Below, one piece after another: positions 51,701-60,365 of a stretch of 64,000 bases of DNA. The DNA comes from Microvirga soli (lineage in GTDB: Bacteria > Pseudomonadota > Alphaproteobacteria > Rhizobiales > Beijerinckiaceae). Location: NCBI RefSeq assembly GCF_016734765.1, contig NZ_JAERQE010000009.1, forward strand, positions 1-64,000, read 5' to 3'. A program made the position numbers and the translations under genes. Under the pieces are notes generated by a model, which did not search any database, was not told the DNA's origin, and saw only the letters and a list, made by a program, of their open reading frames with translations. How positions within the stretch are numbered: the stretch's first letter is position 1; the number at the start of each line of letters is the position of its first letter.

Positions 51701-51964
51701 ATGAACGATAACGACGTCCTTCTCGACGAATCGCACGACCTCAGCGCCCTCAAGCAGGCGGCCCTGAGCTATGTGACCGAAGCCTTCGCCGAGGCCGAGC
51801 TCGACGGGCTCGACGGCGATTGCATGGCCCAGGCCGCCCTCTTCGCAGCCTTCACCGAGCTCGTCGCCACCTATGGCGAGGATGCCGTTGCGGAATATGC
51901 CGCTACGCTCCCGGACAAGATCCGCACCGGTGCATTCTCGATGGCGCTATCGCTGAAGCATTGA
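51701..51964 (+). CDS. Small hypothetical protein
   Basis: 87 residues, acidic (LDESHDLSALKQAALSYVTE, DGLDGDCMAQ), entirely helical by composition. No membrane segment. No family recognised. It ends 16 bases before the first VOC gene and may be co-transcribed with it. Confidence 0.55.
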   Translation: MNDNDVLLDESHDLSALKQAALSYVTEAFAEAELDGLDGDCMAQAALFAAFTELVATYGEDAVAEYAATLPDKIRTGAFSMALSLKH

Positions 51965-51980
51965 GGCGGGAAGCCGGCGC

Positions 51981-52373
51981 ATGACGGGCGTCAAGCTCCG
52001 CGTGGTCAGGCCCACGAACCGGCTTGAAGAAGTCATACCCTTCTATCGTGATGGGCTGGGCTTCGAACTGATCGCCGCTTTCGATGATCAGAACTTTTTC
52101 TCCGGCAGGATCCTAGGCCATCCGCAGGCACCTTGGCATCTCGCCTTCACTTATTATCGAGATCTTCAAGCCGGGCGAGCGCCGGCGCAAGACAACTTGC
52201 TGGTCTTCTACCTGCCTGATCGCGCCGAATGGGAAGCAGCCGTCGAACGGATGCGGATCAACGGACATTCTCCAGTGTCATCCTTCAATCCCTATTGGGA
52301 TCGGCAAGGCGTGACATTCGAGGACCCAGACGGCTACCGTGTCGTGCTGCAAAACATGGATTGGGTGAAGTAG
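51981..52373 (+). CDS. VOC-family protein, tandem copy 1
   Basis: 130 residues of the vicinal oxygen chelate fold. KLRVVRPTNRLEEVIPFYRD begins the first unit; the closing motif is GVTFEDPDGYRVVLQN. About 70 percent identical by eye to the next gene, which has the same length, indicating a tandem duplication. Substrate unknown. Confidence 0.86.
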   Translation: MTGVKLRVVRPTNRLEEVIPFYRDGLGFELIAAFDDQNFFSGRILGHPQAPWHLAFTYYRDLQAGRAPAQDNLLVFYLPDRAEWEAAVERMRINGHSPVSSFNPYWDRQGVTFEDPDGYRVVLQNMDWVK

Positions 52374-52409
52374 AGTTCCCATGCTGAAGCATCAAAGCTG
52401 GATACGCTC

Positions 52410-52802
52410 ATGAACAACCTGAAGCTTCGGGTCGCGCGGCCGACGGATGATCTTGAAGCTGTCGTGCGCTTCTACCGCGATGGTCTCGGTTTCCAGGTCA
52501 TCGCCTCGTTCGACGAAACCGGCGGCTTCGAGGGCAGGATGCTAGGGCATCCGCAGGCCATGTGGCACCTGGAGTTCACATCCCTGCGCGGGCACACGGC
52601 CGGCCGTGCTCCAACGGAAGACAACCTGCTTGTCTTCTACCTGCCGGATCGCAGCGAATGGGAAGCAGCGGTGCAGCGGATGCGCGACAACGGGCATTCT
52701 CCGGTGCGATCATTCAATCCATACTGGGATGACCTGGGCGTGACGTTCGAGGATCCGGATGGTTATCGTGTCGTGCTGCAGAACATGGCGTGGGTGAAGT
52801 AG
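52410..52802 (+). CDS. VOC-family protein, tandem copy 2
   Basis: 130 residues, same layout as the upstream gene (LKLRVARPTDDLEAVVRFYR at the start; GVTFEDPDGYRVVLQN at the end). Differences cluster in the first half of the sequence, where substrate loops occur, so the two may have different ligands. The 36-base gap suggests one operon. Confidence 0.86.
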   Translation: MNNLKLRVARPTDDLEAVVRFYRDGLGFQVIASFDETGGFEGRMLGHPQAMWHLEFTSLRGHTAGRAPTEDNLLVFYLPDRSEWEAAVQRMRDNGHSPVRSFNPYWDDLGVTFEDPDGYRVVLQNMAWVK

Positions 52803-52847
52803 CGCTTTTCGCCTGCCAATCGACATGCGTCTACCGAAGGCTTTGGC

Positions 52848-53504
52848 ATGCTGGATCTTCCGACCTTTCTGACATTCTATATGGCTGTGCTCGCGCTTCA
52901 GCTGGCGCCCGGGCCTGACATGGTTCTCCTGCTGAGTCGCGGAGTCGGACAGGGGCGCCGCACGGCTGTTCTCACGGCCATCGGCATGACGCTGGTCGCC
53001 GGTATCATCCAGCTTCCGCTCCTAGCCTTGGGCGTCACATCAATCATTCAGGCATCGCCCTGGGCCTTCGATCTTCTGCGCTGGGCAGGAGCAGCCTACC
53101 TCGTCTGGATCGGAGCCAAGCTCCTCATCGGATCCTTCGGCTCCCATGAACTGAAGCGGAAAACGGCGCAGCCGATCTCGGACATGGCCGCCCTGCGCCA
53201 AGGTATGATCAACAATCTGACCAACCCGAAGGCGATGGTGTTCATGCTGGCGTTCCTGCCGCAATTCGTCGATCCGACGAGCACGTGGCCCGTGACGGCG
53301 CAATTGCTGTTCCTGGGAGCCGTGCAGAAAATTTCAGGCTTCTTCGTGCTCGGGGGCGTCGCGCTGGGCACCGGCACGATTGGCGACTGGCTCGCGCGTC
53401 GGCCTGGCCTCATCGCTTGGCAGGAGCGTTTCGCCGGCATCATCATGGTCGGCCTTGGCCTGCGCCTCGCGCTGGGCGGTGATGCATCCGCGATGCGCCG
53501 TTAG
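52848..53504 (+). CDS. LysE-family transporter
   Basis: 218 residues, about six membrane helices, with the family motif LAPGPDMVLLLSRGVGQGRR near 20-39. NLTNPKAMVFMLAFLPQFVD near 125 is the second LysE/RhtB signature. Members export amino acids or related molecules. It is 45 bases downstream of the VOC pair and may share a transcript. Confidence 0.9.
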   Translation: MLDLPTFLTFYMAVLALQLAPGPDMVLLLSRGVGQGRRTAVLTAIGMTLVAGIIQLPLLALGVTSIIQASPWAFDLLRWAGAAYLVWIGAKLLIGSFGSHELKRKTAQPISDMAALRQGMINNLTNPKAMVFMLAFLPQFVDPTSTWPVTAQLLFLGAVQKISGFFVLGGVALGTGTIGDWLARRPGLIAWQERFAGIIMVGLGLRLALGGDASAMRR

Positions 53505-53525
53505 CCTCCGAGCGAAATAGTTTTA

Positions 53526-54134
53526 TCAACCCATGTCACTCAGAATCTCGTGCAATGGCCTTTCATTCGTCCAAAGCACAGCGCTCCAGCCCATCGCCTT
53601 AGCGCCCTGCACATTCTTAGCAGTATCATCGATTAGAAGAATGTCGCTTGGGCTAAAGCCAGTCCGCGCAGCCACAGCGCGGAAAAAATCCGGCTCAGGC
53701 TTTTTGGCGCCGATCTGAGCGGAATATTGAATGCTATCGATGTGATCGGCCAAAGTGAGTTCAGTTAAAAGATACTTCGCTCTCAGGTGTTCTTGGTTCG
53801 TAGCAAGATGGATCTGAACTCCAGAGGAACGGAGTTGCGTGAGAGCGGCCAGTAAATTCTCGTCCAAGCGCGTATCCCTTGAGAACCAGTAGTCGATAAG
53901 CTGTTCGGCAGCGAGATGCGGGGCAACCTTCTGCAAAACGGGTCGCAGTCGATCAGTAAGCATAGCCCGACCGATTACGATCTCATCCCAATGCACGGCG
54001 AAAAATTCTCGGTGGAGATCGTCGGCAGATATTCCGAGGTCTGCCTCAAGCGACGTCGACCAATGGCAGCCATCATCCGGTCTCCCACGAATCAGCACAC
54101 CATCGACATCCACCATGATGGCCCTGATCGGCAT
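53526..54134 (-). CDS. HAD-family hydrolase
   Basis: 202 residues. The nucleophile motif is MVDVDGVLIRG (DxDG) at 7-17, the threonine motif is IHLATNQE, the lysine is in GAKKPEPDFF and the acidic pair is LLIDDTAKN. The cap is of the small helical (C1) type, so the substrate is probably a small phosphomonoester. It starts 3 bases after the dihydroorotase-like gene ends, on the same strand, suggesting one operon. Confidence 0.9.
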   Translation of the reverse strand: MPIRAIMVDVDGVLIRGRPDDGCHWSTSLEADLGISADDLHREFFAVHWDEIVIGRAMLTDRLRPVLQKVAPHLAAEQLIDYWFSRDTRLDENLLAALTQLRSSGVQIHLATNQEHLRAKYLLTELTLADHIDSIQYSAQIGAKKPEPDFFRAVAARTGFSPSDILLIDDTAKNVQGAKAMGWSAVLWTNERPLHEILSDMG

Positions 54135-54137
54135 GGA

Positions 54138-55475
54138 TTATTCTCCGCCTTGCGTCTCCTCGAACCGCACCACTTCGCCCTGCGACGGCGTCTCCAGCGA
54201 TCCGTCCCACATCACCACGTTGCCGCGCACCACGGTGCCGACGGGCCAGCCGGTGACCTTCTTGCCGTCGTAGGGCGTCCACTGCGATTTTGACGCGATC
54301 CAATCGTTGGCGATGGTCTCGGTGCGCTTGAGGTCGACTACGGTGAAATCCGCGTCGTATCCCACCGCGATGCGGCCCTTGCCGGCAATGCCGAACAGGC
54401 GCTTGGGGCCGGCGCTCGTCATGTCGACGAAGCGCTCGAGCGTGAGGCGGCTTGCATTCACGTGGTCGAGCATGACCGGCACAAGCGTCTGCACACCGGT
54501 CATGCCGGAGGGCGTGTTGGGATAGGTCTTATTCTTTTCCTCGCGGGTGTGCGGCGCGTGGTCGGAGCCGAGGATGTCGGCGATGCCCTCGTCGAGTCCC
54601 TGCCAGAGCGCTGCGCGATGGAGTTCGTCGCGCACGGGCGGGTTCATCTGGATGTAGGTGCCGAGCCGCTCGTAATCCTCCGGCCCCACCAGCGTCAGGT
54701 GGTGCGGCGTCACCTCCACCGACACGAGCGCCTTGTGCTCCTTCAGGAGCGCCATCTCTTCCGCCGTGGTGATGTGGAGCACGTGGATGCGCGCGCCGGT
54801 TTGCTGAGCGATGCGCACGAGGCGCTGCGTGCAGGCGAGCGCCACTTCGGCCGAGCGCCACACGGGATGCGAGCGTGGATCGTCTTCGACGCGCAGATCC
54901 TTGCGCGCACGCAGCATCGCCTCGTCCTCGGAATGGAAGGCGGCGCGGCGGCGGGTGCGGCGCAGGATATTGGCGATGCCCTCGTCATCCTCGACGAGCA
55001 GAGAACCGGTGGACGAGCCCATGAACACCTTGATGCCGGCAGCGCCCGGCAGGCGCTCCAACTCCGTCACATCGGCCGCATTCTCGTGCGTTCCGCCGAC
55101 CCAGAAGGCGAAGTCGCAATGCATGCGGTGATGGCCGCGGCGCACCTTGTCGGCGAGCGCCTCCGGGGTCGTGGTCTGCGGGTCAGTGTTGGGCATCTCG
55201 AACACCGTCGTGACGCCGCCCATGACGGCCGCGCGGGAGCCCGATTCAAGATCCTCCTTGTGATCGAGCCCAGGCTCGCGGAAATGCACCTGGGTGTCGA
55301 TGACGCCCGGCAGGATATGCAGCCCCCGGCAGTCGATCTCCCGCGCGGCGGAGGCTCGCGACAGGTCGCCGATGGCGGCGATGCGCCCACCGCGCACGCC
55401 GACGTCGCGCTCCACGCGCCCGTCGTGATTCACGACGATGCCGCCTTTGAGGATCAGGTCGAAGGTCTGGGGCAT
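54138..55475 (-). CDS. Dihydroorotase-like amidohydrolase
   Basis: 445 residues of the amidohydrolase superfamily, class I dihydroorotase or allantoinase type. ATG 55475 (MPQTFDLILKGG) is used; the upstream extension is not natural. The metal-bridging lysine is in GIKVFMGSSTG, histidine ligands are in TPHHLTL and IHVLHITTAEE, and the final aspartate is in GSDHAPHTREEKN. The first ligand pair, normally HxH, reads VIDTQVHFREPG, with Gln for the first His. It could be a dihydroorotase (pyrimidine synthesis) or a related cyclic amidase. Confidence 0.82.
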   Translation of the reverse strand: MPQTFDLILKGGIVVNHDGRVERDVGVRGGRIAAIGDLSRASAAREIDCRGLHILPGVIDTQVHFREPGLDHKEDLESGSRAAVMGGVTTVFEMPNTDPQTTTPEALADKVRRGHHRMHCDFAFWVGGTHENAADVTELERLPGAAGIKVFMGSSTGSLLVEDDEGIANILRRTRRRAAFHSEDEAMLRARKDLRVEDDPRSHPVWRSAEVALACTQRLVRIAQQTGARIHVLHITTAEEMALLKEHKALVSVEVTPHHLTLVGPEDYERLGTYIQMNPPVRDELHRAALWQGLDEGIADILGSDHAPHTREEKNKTYPNTPSGMTGVQTLVPVMLDHVNASRLTLERFVDMTSAGPKRLFGIAGKGRIAVGYDADFTVVDLKRTETIANDWIASKSQWTPYDGKKVTGWPVGTVVRGNVVMWDGSLETPSQGEVVRFEETQGGE

Positions 55476-55552
55476 GGCAATCTCATCCCTTGAGGCCGCT
55501 GCGGAAGGGGCATATGTCACGTTGAACGTAGAGAGCAACTGGAGCGGGGCAC

Positions 55553-56431
55553 ATGCCGTCAGTCCATCTGGCCGACCGGGGCGTGGTAAGGGTTTCGGGC
55601 GAGGACGCCAAGACTTTTCTCGACAACCTCATCACCTGCGACCTGGACCGTGTGTCACCGCACACGGCGCGCTTCGGTGCCCTGCTGACACCCCAGGGCA
55701 AGATCCTGTTCGACTTTCTGGTCTTCCAGGCGCCGGAGGAGATCGGCGGGGCCTATTATCTCGACGTCCTGAAGGTCTACGCGCCCGACCTCGCCAAGCG
55801 CCTCGGCTTCTACAAGCTGCGGGCAAAGGTGGCCGTCGAGGACCTGTCCGATTCGCTCGGCATCGTAGCCGGCTGGGATGCGCCGCAGCCGGATGACGAG
55901 GCCGGGCTCGTGGTCGAGGATCCGCGTCTGCCCGCCCTCGGCTGGCGCGCCATGGTGGCGGCTGAGGACGCGGCGGAGTTCGCCAAGGATCCGGCGGAAG
56001 CCTTTCACGCCCACCGCATCCGGCTCGGCGTGCCCGAGGGCGGGCGTGACTTCCTGTTCGGCGACGCCTTCCCGCACGAGGCCCTGATGGACCAGCTGAA
56101 CGGCGTCGATTTCGACAAGGGCTGCTATGTGGGCCAGGAGGTGGTCTCCCGCATGCAGCATCGCGGCACGGCCCGCACCCGCATCGTGCCAGGCGTCTAC
56201 GAAGGCGGATTCGCGGCCGATCTCGGCGTCGAGGTGACGGCTGGCGAGAAGCTTCTGGGCAAGACCGGCACCAGCGCCGAGGGGCGCGGGCTTCTGATGA
56301 TCCGCCTCGACCGGGCCGACGATGCGCTCAAAACTGGTGAGACGATCCGGGCCGGGGGCATTCCGGTGCGCCTCGAAAAGCCCTCCTGGATCAGGTTCGC
56401 TTTCCCGGGAGAGCAGGAGGGTGCATCCTGA
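55553..56431 (+). CDS. ygfZ: YgfZ/GcvT folate-binding protein
   Basis: 292 residues. The family signature K-G-C-Y-V-G-Q-E is in DFDKGCYVGQEVVSRM near 190, and LADRGVVRVSGEDAKTFLDN is the N-terminal unit. YgfZ (IBA57-like) is a folate-dependent factor for iron-sulfur cluster maintenance. It is divergent from the dihydroorotase-like gene. Confidence 0.9.
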   Translation: MPSVHLADRGVVRVSGEDAKTFLDNLITCDLDRVSPHTARFGALLTPQGKILFDFLVFQAPEEIGGAYYLDVLKVYAPDLAKRLGFYKLRAKVAVEDLSDSLGIVAGWDAPQPDDEAGLVVEDPRLPALGWRAMVAAEDAAEFAKDPAEAFHAHRIRLGVPEGGRDFLFGDAFPHEALMDQLNGVDFDKGCYVGQEVVSRMQHRGTARTRIVPGVYEGGFAADLGVEVTAGEKLLGKTGTSAEGRGLLMIRLDRADDALKTGETIRAGGIPVRLEKPSWIRFAFPGEQEGAS

Positions 56432-56543
56432 GCCGTCAAAAAGCCAAGCTTCCAACGGAACGAAGCGCTCACAAAAACGTTACAAGCAATCGACCTGCGA
56501 GCGGACCGAAGCAAGAGCCGTCCCGGTCTGCTGGGGGATCCTG

Positions 56544-58487
56544 ATGAACGCAGTGCAAGGAATCGGTTCGACGTCCCAGGAAGGACGCTTCCAGCTTCTG
56601 GTCGATGCGGTCACGGATTACGCCATCTACATGCTCGACCCCACGGGCATCGTCTCGAGCTGGAATGCCGGAGCCCAGCGCTTCAAGGGCTACACGCAGG
56701 ACGAGATCCTCGGCGAGCACTTCTCACGGTTCTACACGGACGAGGACAAGGCCACCGAGTTGCCGCGGCGGGCGCTGGAGACAGCCGCCCGCGAGGGCAA
56801 GTTCGAGGCCGAGGGCTGGCGCCTGCGCAAGGACGGAACGAGGTTCTGGGCCCATGTGGTCATTGACCCGATCCGCGACGCTCGCGGTGAGCTGCTTGGT
56901 TTTGCCAAGATCACTCGCGACCTCACCGAGAGGAAGAGGACGCAGGAGGCCCTGAAGGAGAGCGAGGAGCGCTTCCGCCTGCTGGTCCAGGGTGTCACCG
57001 ACTACGCCATCTACATGCTCGACCCGCAGGGCCGCGTGACCAACTGGAACGCCGGCGCGCAACGCATCAAGGGCTACACGCAGGACGAGATCCTCGGGCG
57101 GCACTTCTCCCAGTTCTATACGGGCGAAGATCAAGCAAACGAGCTTCCCCGGCGCGCGCTGGAGACAGCTGCCCGCGAGGGCAGGTTCGAGGCGGAAGGC
57201 TGGCGCCTGCGCAAGGATGGCACAAGGTTTTGGGCGAGCGTGGTCATCGACCGGATTCGGAATGACCTGGGCGAGACCATCGGCTTTGCCAAGATCACCC
57301 GCGACATCACCGAGCGCCGGCAGGCGCAAGAAGCCCTGGCCCAGGCCCAGGCGGCCCTGTTTCAGTCGCAGAAGATGGAAGCCGTCGGGCAGCTTACGGG
57401 CGGCGTGGCGCACGATTTCAACAATCTGCTGACGGTGATCGTCAACAACCTGGACCTTCTCACACGCAACACCCGCGATGCCCGTGACGTGCGGCTGATC
57501 GAGGGGGCTCAGCGTGCGGCCGAACGCGGCGCGAAGCTGACGCAGCAGCTGCTGGCCTTCTCCCGCCGCCAGCCCCTCCAGCCGGCCCTGCACAACCCGA
57601 ACACCCTCATCGGGGGCTTCGAGGCAATCCTGCACCGGGCCTGCGGCGAGCTGGTGAAGCTGCAGCTTGCGCTAGCCCCACAGGTTCGCTCGATCTCGGT
57701 CGATGCGCCGCAATTCGAGGCGGCTCTCCTCAACCTCATCGTCAATGCGCGGGACGCGATGCCGGACGGCGGATCGCTGACGATCACGACCGGCAACGTG
57801 ACCGTGGGCGCGAACGAGCACGCGGCTGCCGAGCTGCAGCCCGGCCCCTATGTCTCGGTCACGGTGGAGGATACCGGCACGGGCATGACGCCCGAGGTGC
57901 TCGACCGCGTCTTCGAGCCGTTCTTCACCACGAAGGAGATCGGCAAGGGAACGGGCCTAGGCTTGAGCCAGGTCTATGGCTTCGTCACGCAATCGGGCGG
58001 GCACATCAAGGTCGACAGTATTCTGGGCCAAAGCACCAAGGTCACCATGCTGCTGCCGGCCCAGGAGAATGGGAACGAGGCCGCCGTGGAGGACGAGGAC
58101 GGGACGATCCGTCCGGCCCGGGACAGCGCCGGCACCGTGCTGATCGTCGAGGACGAGCCCGCCGTGCTCGAAGTGGCGAGCGATATCTTCGACAGCCTCG
58201 GCTACGACGTTCTGACCGCAACGGATGCCAAGGAGGCGCTCGCCGTCTTGGAGACCGATGCGGTGATCGATGTGATGTTCAGCGACGTGATCATGCCCAA
58301 CGGCATGAACGGCGTCGAACTCTCCCGCAAGGCCCGGGAGATGCGGCCGGATCTCAAGGTTCTGCTGGCATCGGGCTATCCCATGTCGGCCCTGCCCTCG
58401 GAGGGACTCGGTCCGGGCGTCTCCTTCATCAGCAAGCCCTATCGCTGGACCGAGCTTGCCGACAAGCTGCGGGCACTCCGCTCCTGA
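56544..58487 (+). CDS. Hybrid histidine kinase with two PAS domains and a receiver
   Basis: 647 residues. ATG 56544 has GGGGGAT upstream; an in-frame start 222 bases further up would overlap ygfZ. Two PAS domains (about 18-130 and 140-255) are about 80 percent identical by eye (shared VTDYAIYMLDP, GYTQDEILG, LPRRALETAAREG). The dimerisation histidine is His290 in GGVAHDFNNLL, the ATP-binding N-box is LLNLIVNARDAMPDG, and G boxes are present (GTGMTPEVLDR, GTGLGLSQVYGF). The receiver (about 530-647) has its phosphoaspartate at D581 (MFSDVIMP). It has no membrane segment, so it senses a cytosolic signal. Confidence 0.93.
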   Translation: MNAVQGIGSTSQEGRFQLLVDAVTDYAIYMLDPTGIVSSWNAGAQRFKGYTQDEILGEHFSRFYTDEDKATELPRRALETAAREGKFEAEGWRLRKDGTRFWAHVVIDPIRDARGELLGFAKITRDLTERKRTQEALKESEERFRLLVQGVTDYAIYMLDPQGRVTNWNAGAQRIKGYTQDEILGRHFSQFYTGEDQANELPRRALETAAREGRFEAEGWRLRKDGTRFWASVVIDRIRNDLGETIGFAKITRDITERRQAQEALAQAQAALFQSQKMEAVGQLTGGVAHDFNNLLTVIVNNLDLLTRNTRDARDVRLIEGAQRAAERGAKLTQQLLAFSRRQPLQPALHNPNTLIGGFEAILHRACGELVKLQLALAPQVRSISVDAPQFEAALLNLIVNARDAMPDGGSLTITTGNVTVGANEHAAAELQPGPYVSVTVEDTGTGMTPEVLDRVFEPFFTTKEIGKGTGLGLSQVYGFVTQSGGHIKVDSILGQSTKVTMLLPAQENGNEAAVEDEDGTIRPARDSAGTVLIVEDEPAVLEVASDIFDSLGYDVLTATDAKEALAVLETDAVIDVMFSDVIMPNGMNGVELSRKAREMRPDLKVLLASGYPMSALPSEGLGPGVSFISKPYRWTELADKLRALRS

Positions 58488-58591
58488 GCATGAAGGCTCA
58501 TCGCCATAAGTGATGGACGGTATCGGCAATTTTGATTGGTGCCGGCAAAGGCTTCCCGCTAGCATCCAGCCAAAATCGCCCCGGGAATGCC

Positions 58592-59248
58592 ATGTATCAG
58601 CCACCCCACTTCCGCGAGGACAATCGCGAGGTTCAGCACGCCCTCATCAGGGCCCATCCGCTCGGGCTTCTGGTGACGCTAGGCGGCGCGGGGCTCGTGG
58701 CCAATCCCATTCCCTTCGTGCTCGATGCCGCCGCCTCGGCCCATGGAACGCTCAAGGCGCATCTGTCGCGAGCGAACGGACAATGGCAGGATTTCAGCCC
58801 GGACCTGGAGGCCCTTGTCGTCTTCCAGGGGCCCGAGACATACATCACCCCGTCCTGGTATGCGGCCAAGCGCGAACACGGCAAGGTGGTGCCGACCTGG
58901 AATTACGCCATCGTGCAGGCCTATGGCCGCCTGCGGGTGATCGACGATCCCGATTGGCTTCTCCGGCAGATCACGGCCATGACCGATGTTCAGGAAACCA
59001 CCCGGCCGGAGCCCTGGACCGTGAGCGATGCGCCGGCACCCTTCGTGGCCGCGCAACTCAAGGGGATCGTCGGCATCGAGATCGAGATCACCCGGATCGA
59101 GGGCAAGTGGAAGGTGAGCCAGAACCGGTCGGAGGCCGACCGCCAGGGCGTGGCCGAGGGGCTGCGCCTTGCCGAGGACGATGCCTCGCGGCACATGGCG
59201 GATCTGGTCGATGCGCGGGGAGCCTTGCCCGGTGGCCGACAATCTTGA
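58592..59248 (+). CDS. PaiB-like FMN-binding transcriptional regulator
   Basis: 218 residues of the PaiB family (FMN-binding negative regulator, split-barrel fold). ATG 58592 starts MYQPPHFREDNREVQHALIR. LGLLVTLGGAGLVANPIPFV, VVFQGPETYITPSWYAAK and VPTWNYAIVQAYGRLRVI are family signatures. In Bacillus PaiB pairs with a PaiA N-acetyltransferase; here a GNAT gene overlaps its end, echoing that pair. Confidence 0.9.
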   Translation: MYQPPHFREDNREVQHALIRAHPLGLLVTLGGAGLVANPIPFVLDAAASAHGTLKAHLSRANGQWQDFSPDLEALVVFQGPETYITPSWYAAKREHGKVVPTWNYAIVQAYGRLRVIDDPDWLLRQITAMTDVQETTRPEPWTVSDAPAPFVAAQLKGIVGIEIEITRIEGKWKVSQNRSEADRQGVAEGLRLAEDDASRHMADLVDARGALPGGRQS

Positions 59249-59699
59249 ACCGCGCGTCGAGCCCTGCATGCTGCAGACCCTCGAGGAATGGGTCGTTCTA
59301 AGGCATGCCCTGTGGCCCGAGGGGCCGAAGGATGAGCATCGCGCCGAAGCGCAGGCCATGCTCTGGGAGCAGAAGGAAGCCATCGCGCTTCTCGTGCGCT
59401 TGCCCGACGGCACGCCGGCGGGCTTTGCGGAAGCGGCATTGCGCCACGACTACGTGAACGGCTGCGCCACCTCTCCGGTGGCCTTTCTCGAAGGCATCTA
59501 CGTGCAGCCGGAACATCGCGGCAAAGGCCTCGCCCGGCTGCTGTGCCGGGCGGTGGAGCGATGGGCTCGAAGCCTCGGGTGCAGTGAGTTCGCCTCCGAC
59601 GTTCTCCTCGACAACGAGGCTTCGCAGAGCATGCATAAGGCCCTGGGCTTCGAGGAGACGGAGCGGGTCGTGTATTTTCGGAAGCAGCTCCGCTCCTGA
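59232..59699 (+). CDS. GNAT acetyltransferase, AAC(6')-like
   Basis: 155 residues from GTG 59232, overlapping the paiB-like end; ATG 59268 is an alternative start. The acetyl-CoA loop is the GNAT motif QPEHRGKGLARLLCRAVERW, preceded by FLEGIYV and followed by DNEASQSMHKALGFEETE. The N-terminal ALWPEGPKDEHRAEAQAML resembles aminoglycoside 6'-N-acetyltransferases, but chromosomal homologues of this type are common and need not give resistance. The overlap with the PaiB-like gene suggests a PaiAB-like pair. Confidence 0.82.
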   Translation: MADNLEPRVEPCMLQTLEEWVVLRHALWPEGPKDEHRAEAQAMLWEQKEAIALLVRLPDGTPAGFAEAALRHDYVNGCATSPVAFLEGIYVQPEHRGKGLARLLCRAVERWARSLGCSEFASDVLLDNEASQSMHKALGFEETERVVYFRKQLRS

Positions 59700-59756
59700 C
59701 GCGTTTGGTCCGGGGTGGATCTTCCCGTTTCCCCGCACTCCCGCTACACAGGCTGC

Positions 59757-60365
59757 ATGAGCGACGGACTGATCCTGCATCCCGACAACAAATCCCGCTG
59801 CTGGTGGCCCGGCACCGATCCCTTCTACGTGGAATACCACGACACCGAATGGGGCGTGCCCGAGGTCGACGACCGGGCGCTGTTCGAGAAGCTGATTCTC
59901 GATGGATTTCAGGCGGGCCTGTCGTGGATCACGATCCTGCGCAAGCGCGAGAACTTCCGTAGCGCTTTTGCCGGCTTCGACCCGGCCGTGATCGCCCGGT
60001 TCGATCAGGCCCAGGTGGAGGCGCTGATGCTCGATCCCGGCATCGTGCGCAACCGCGCCAAGATCGAGGCGACGATTGCAGGCGCCCGTGCCTGGCTTGT
60101 CATCCAGGAGCGCGGCGGCTTCTCGAAATTTCTCTGGGATTTCGTCGACGGCCGGCCGGTTCAGACCAACCTTAAAACCCGCAAGGACGTGCCGACCGAG
60201 AACGAGGTCTCGCGCAAGATCTCGAAGGCCCTGAAGGCGGAAGGCTTCAACTTCGTCGGGCCCACCATCGTCTATGCCTTCATGCAGGCGGTGGGCATGA
60301 CGAACGATCACCTCACCGGCTGCTACCGCCATGCCGAGTGCGCGGCGCTCGTCAAGGCTCTCTGA
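59757..60365 (+). CDS. tag: DNA-3-methyladenine glycosylase I (Tag)
   Basis: Excises 3-methyladenine from alkylated DNA. 202 residues, usual length. SRCWWPGTDPFYVEYHDTEW at the N-terminus carries a zinc cysteine and histidine; FEKLILDGFQAGLSWITIL is the catalytic helix-hairpin-helix region; NDHLTGCYRHAEC holds the C-terminal zinc ligands. The TGA stop overlaps the ATG of the next gene (TGATG). Confidence 0.95.
   Translation: MSDGLILHPDNKSRCWWPGTDPFYVEYHDTEWGVPEVDDRALFEKLILDGFQAGLSWITILRKRENFRSAFAGFDPAVIARFDQAQVEALMLDPGIVRNRAKIEATIAGARAWLVIQERGGFSKFLWDFVDGRPVQTNLKTRKDVPTENEVSRKISKALKAEGFNFVGPTIVYAFMQAVGMTNDHLTGCYRHAECAALVKAL

Noticed and set aside
59232-59699. Aminoglycoside resistance gene
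   Set aside because: The fold resembles AAC(6'), but chromosomal GNAT relatives are common and the PaiB neighbour suggests another role; resistance cannot be claimed.
59298-60332. 344-codon minus-strand frame
   Set aside because: Antisense to GNAT and tag, both clear family members.
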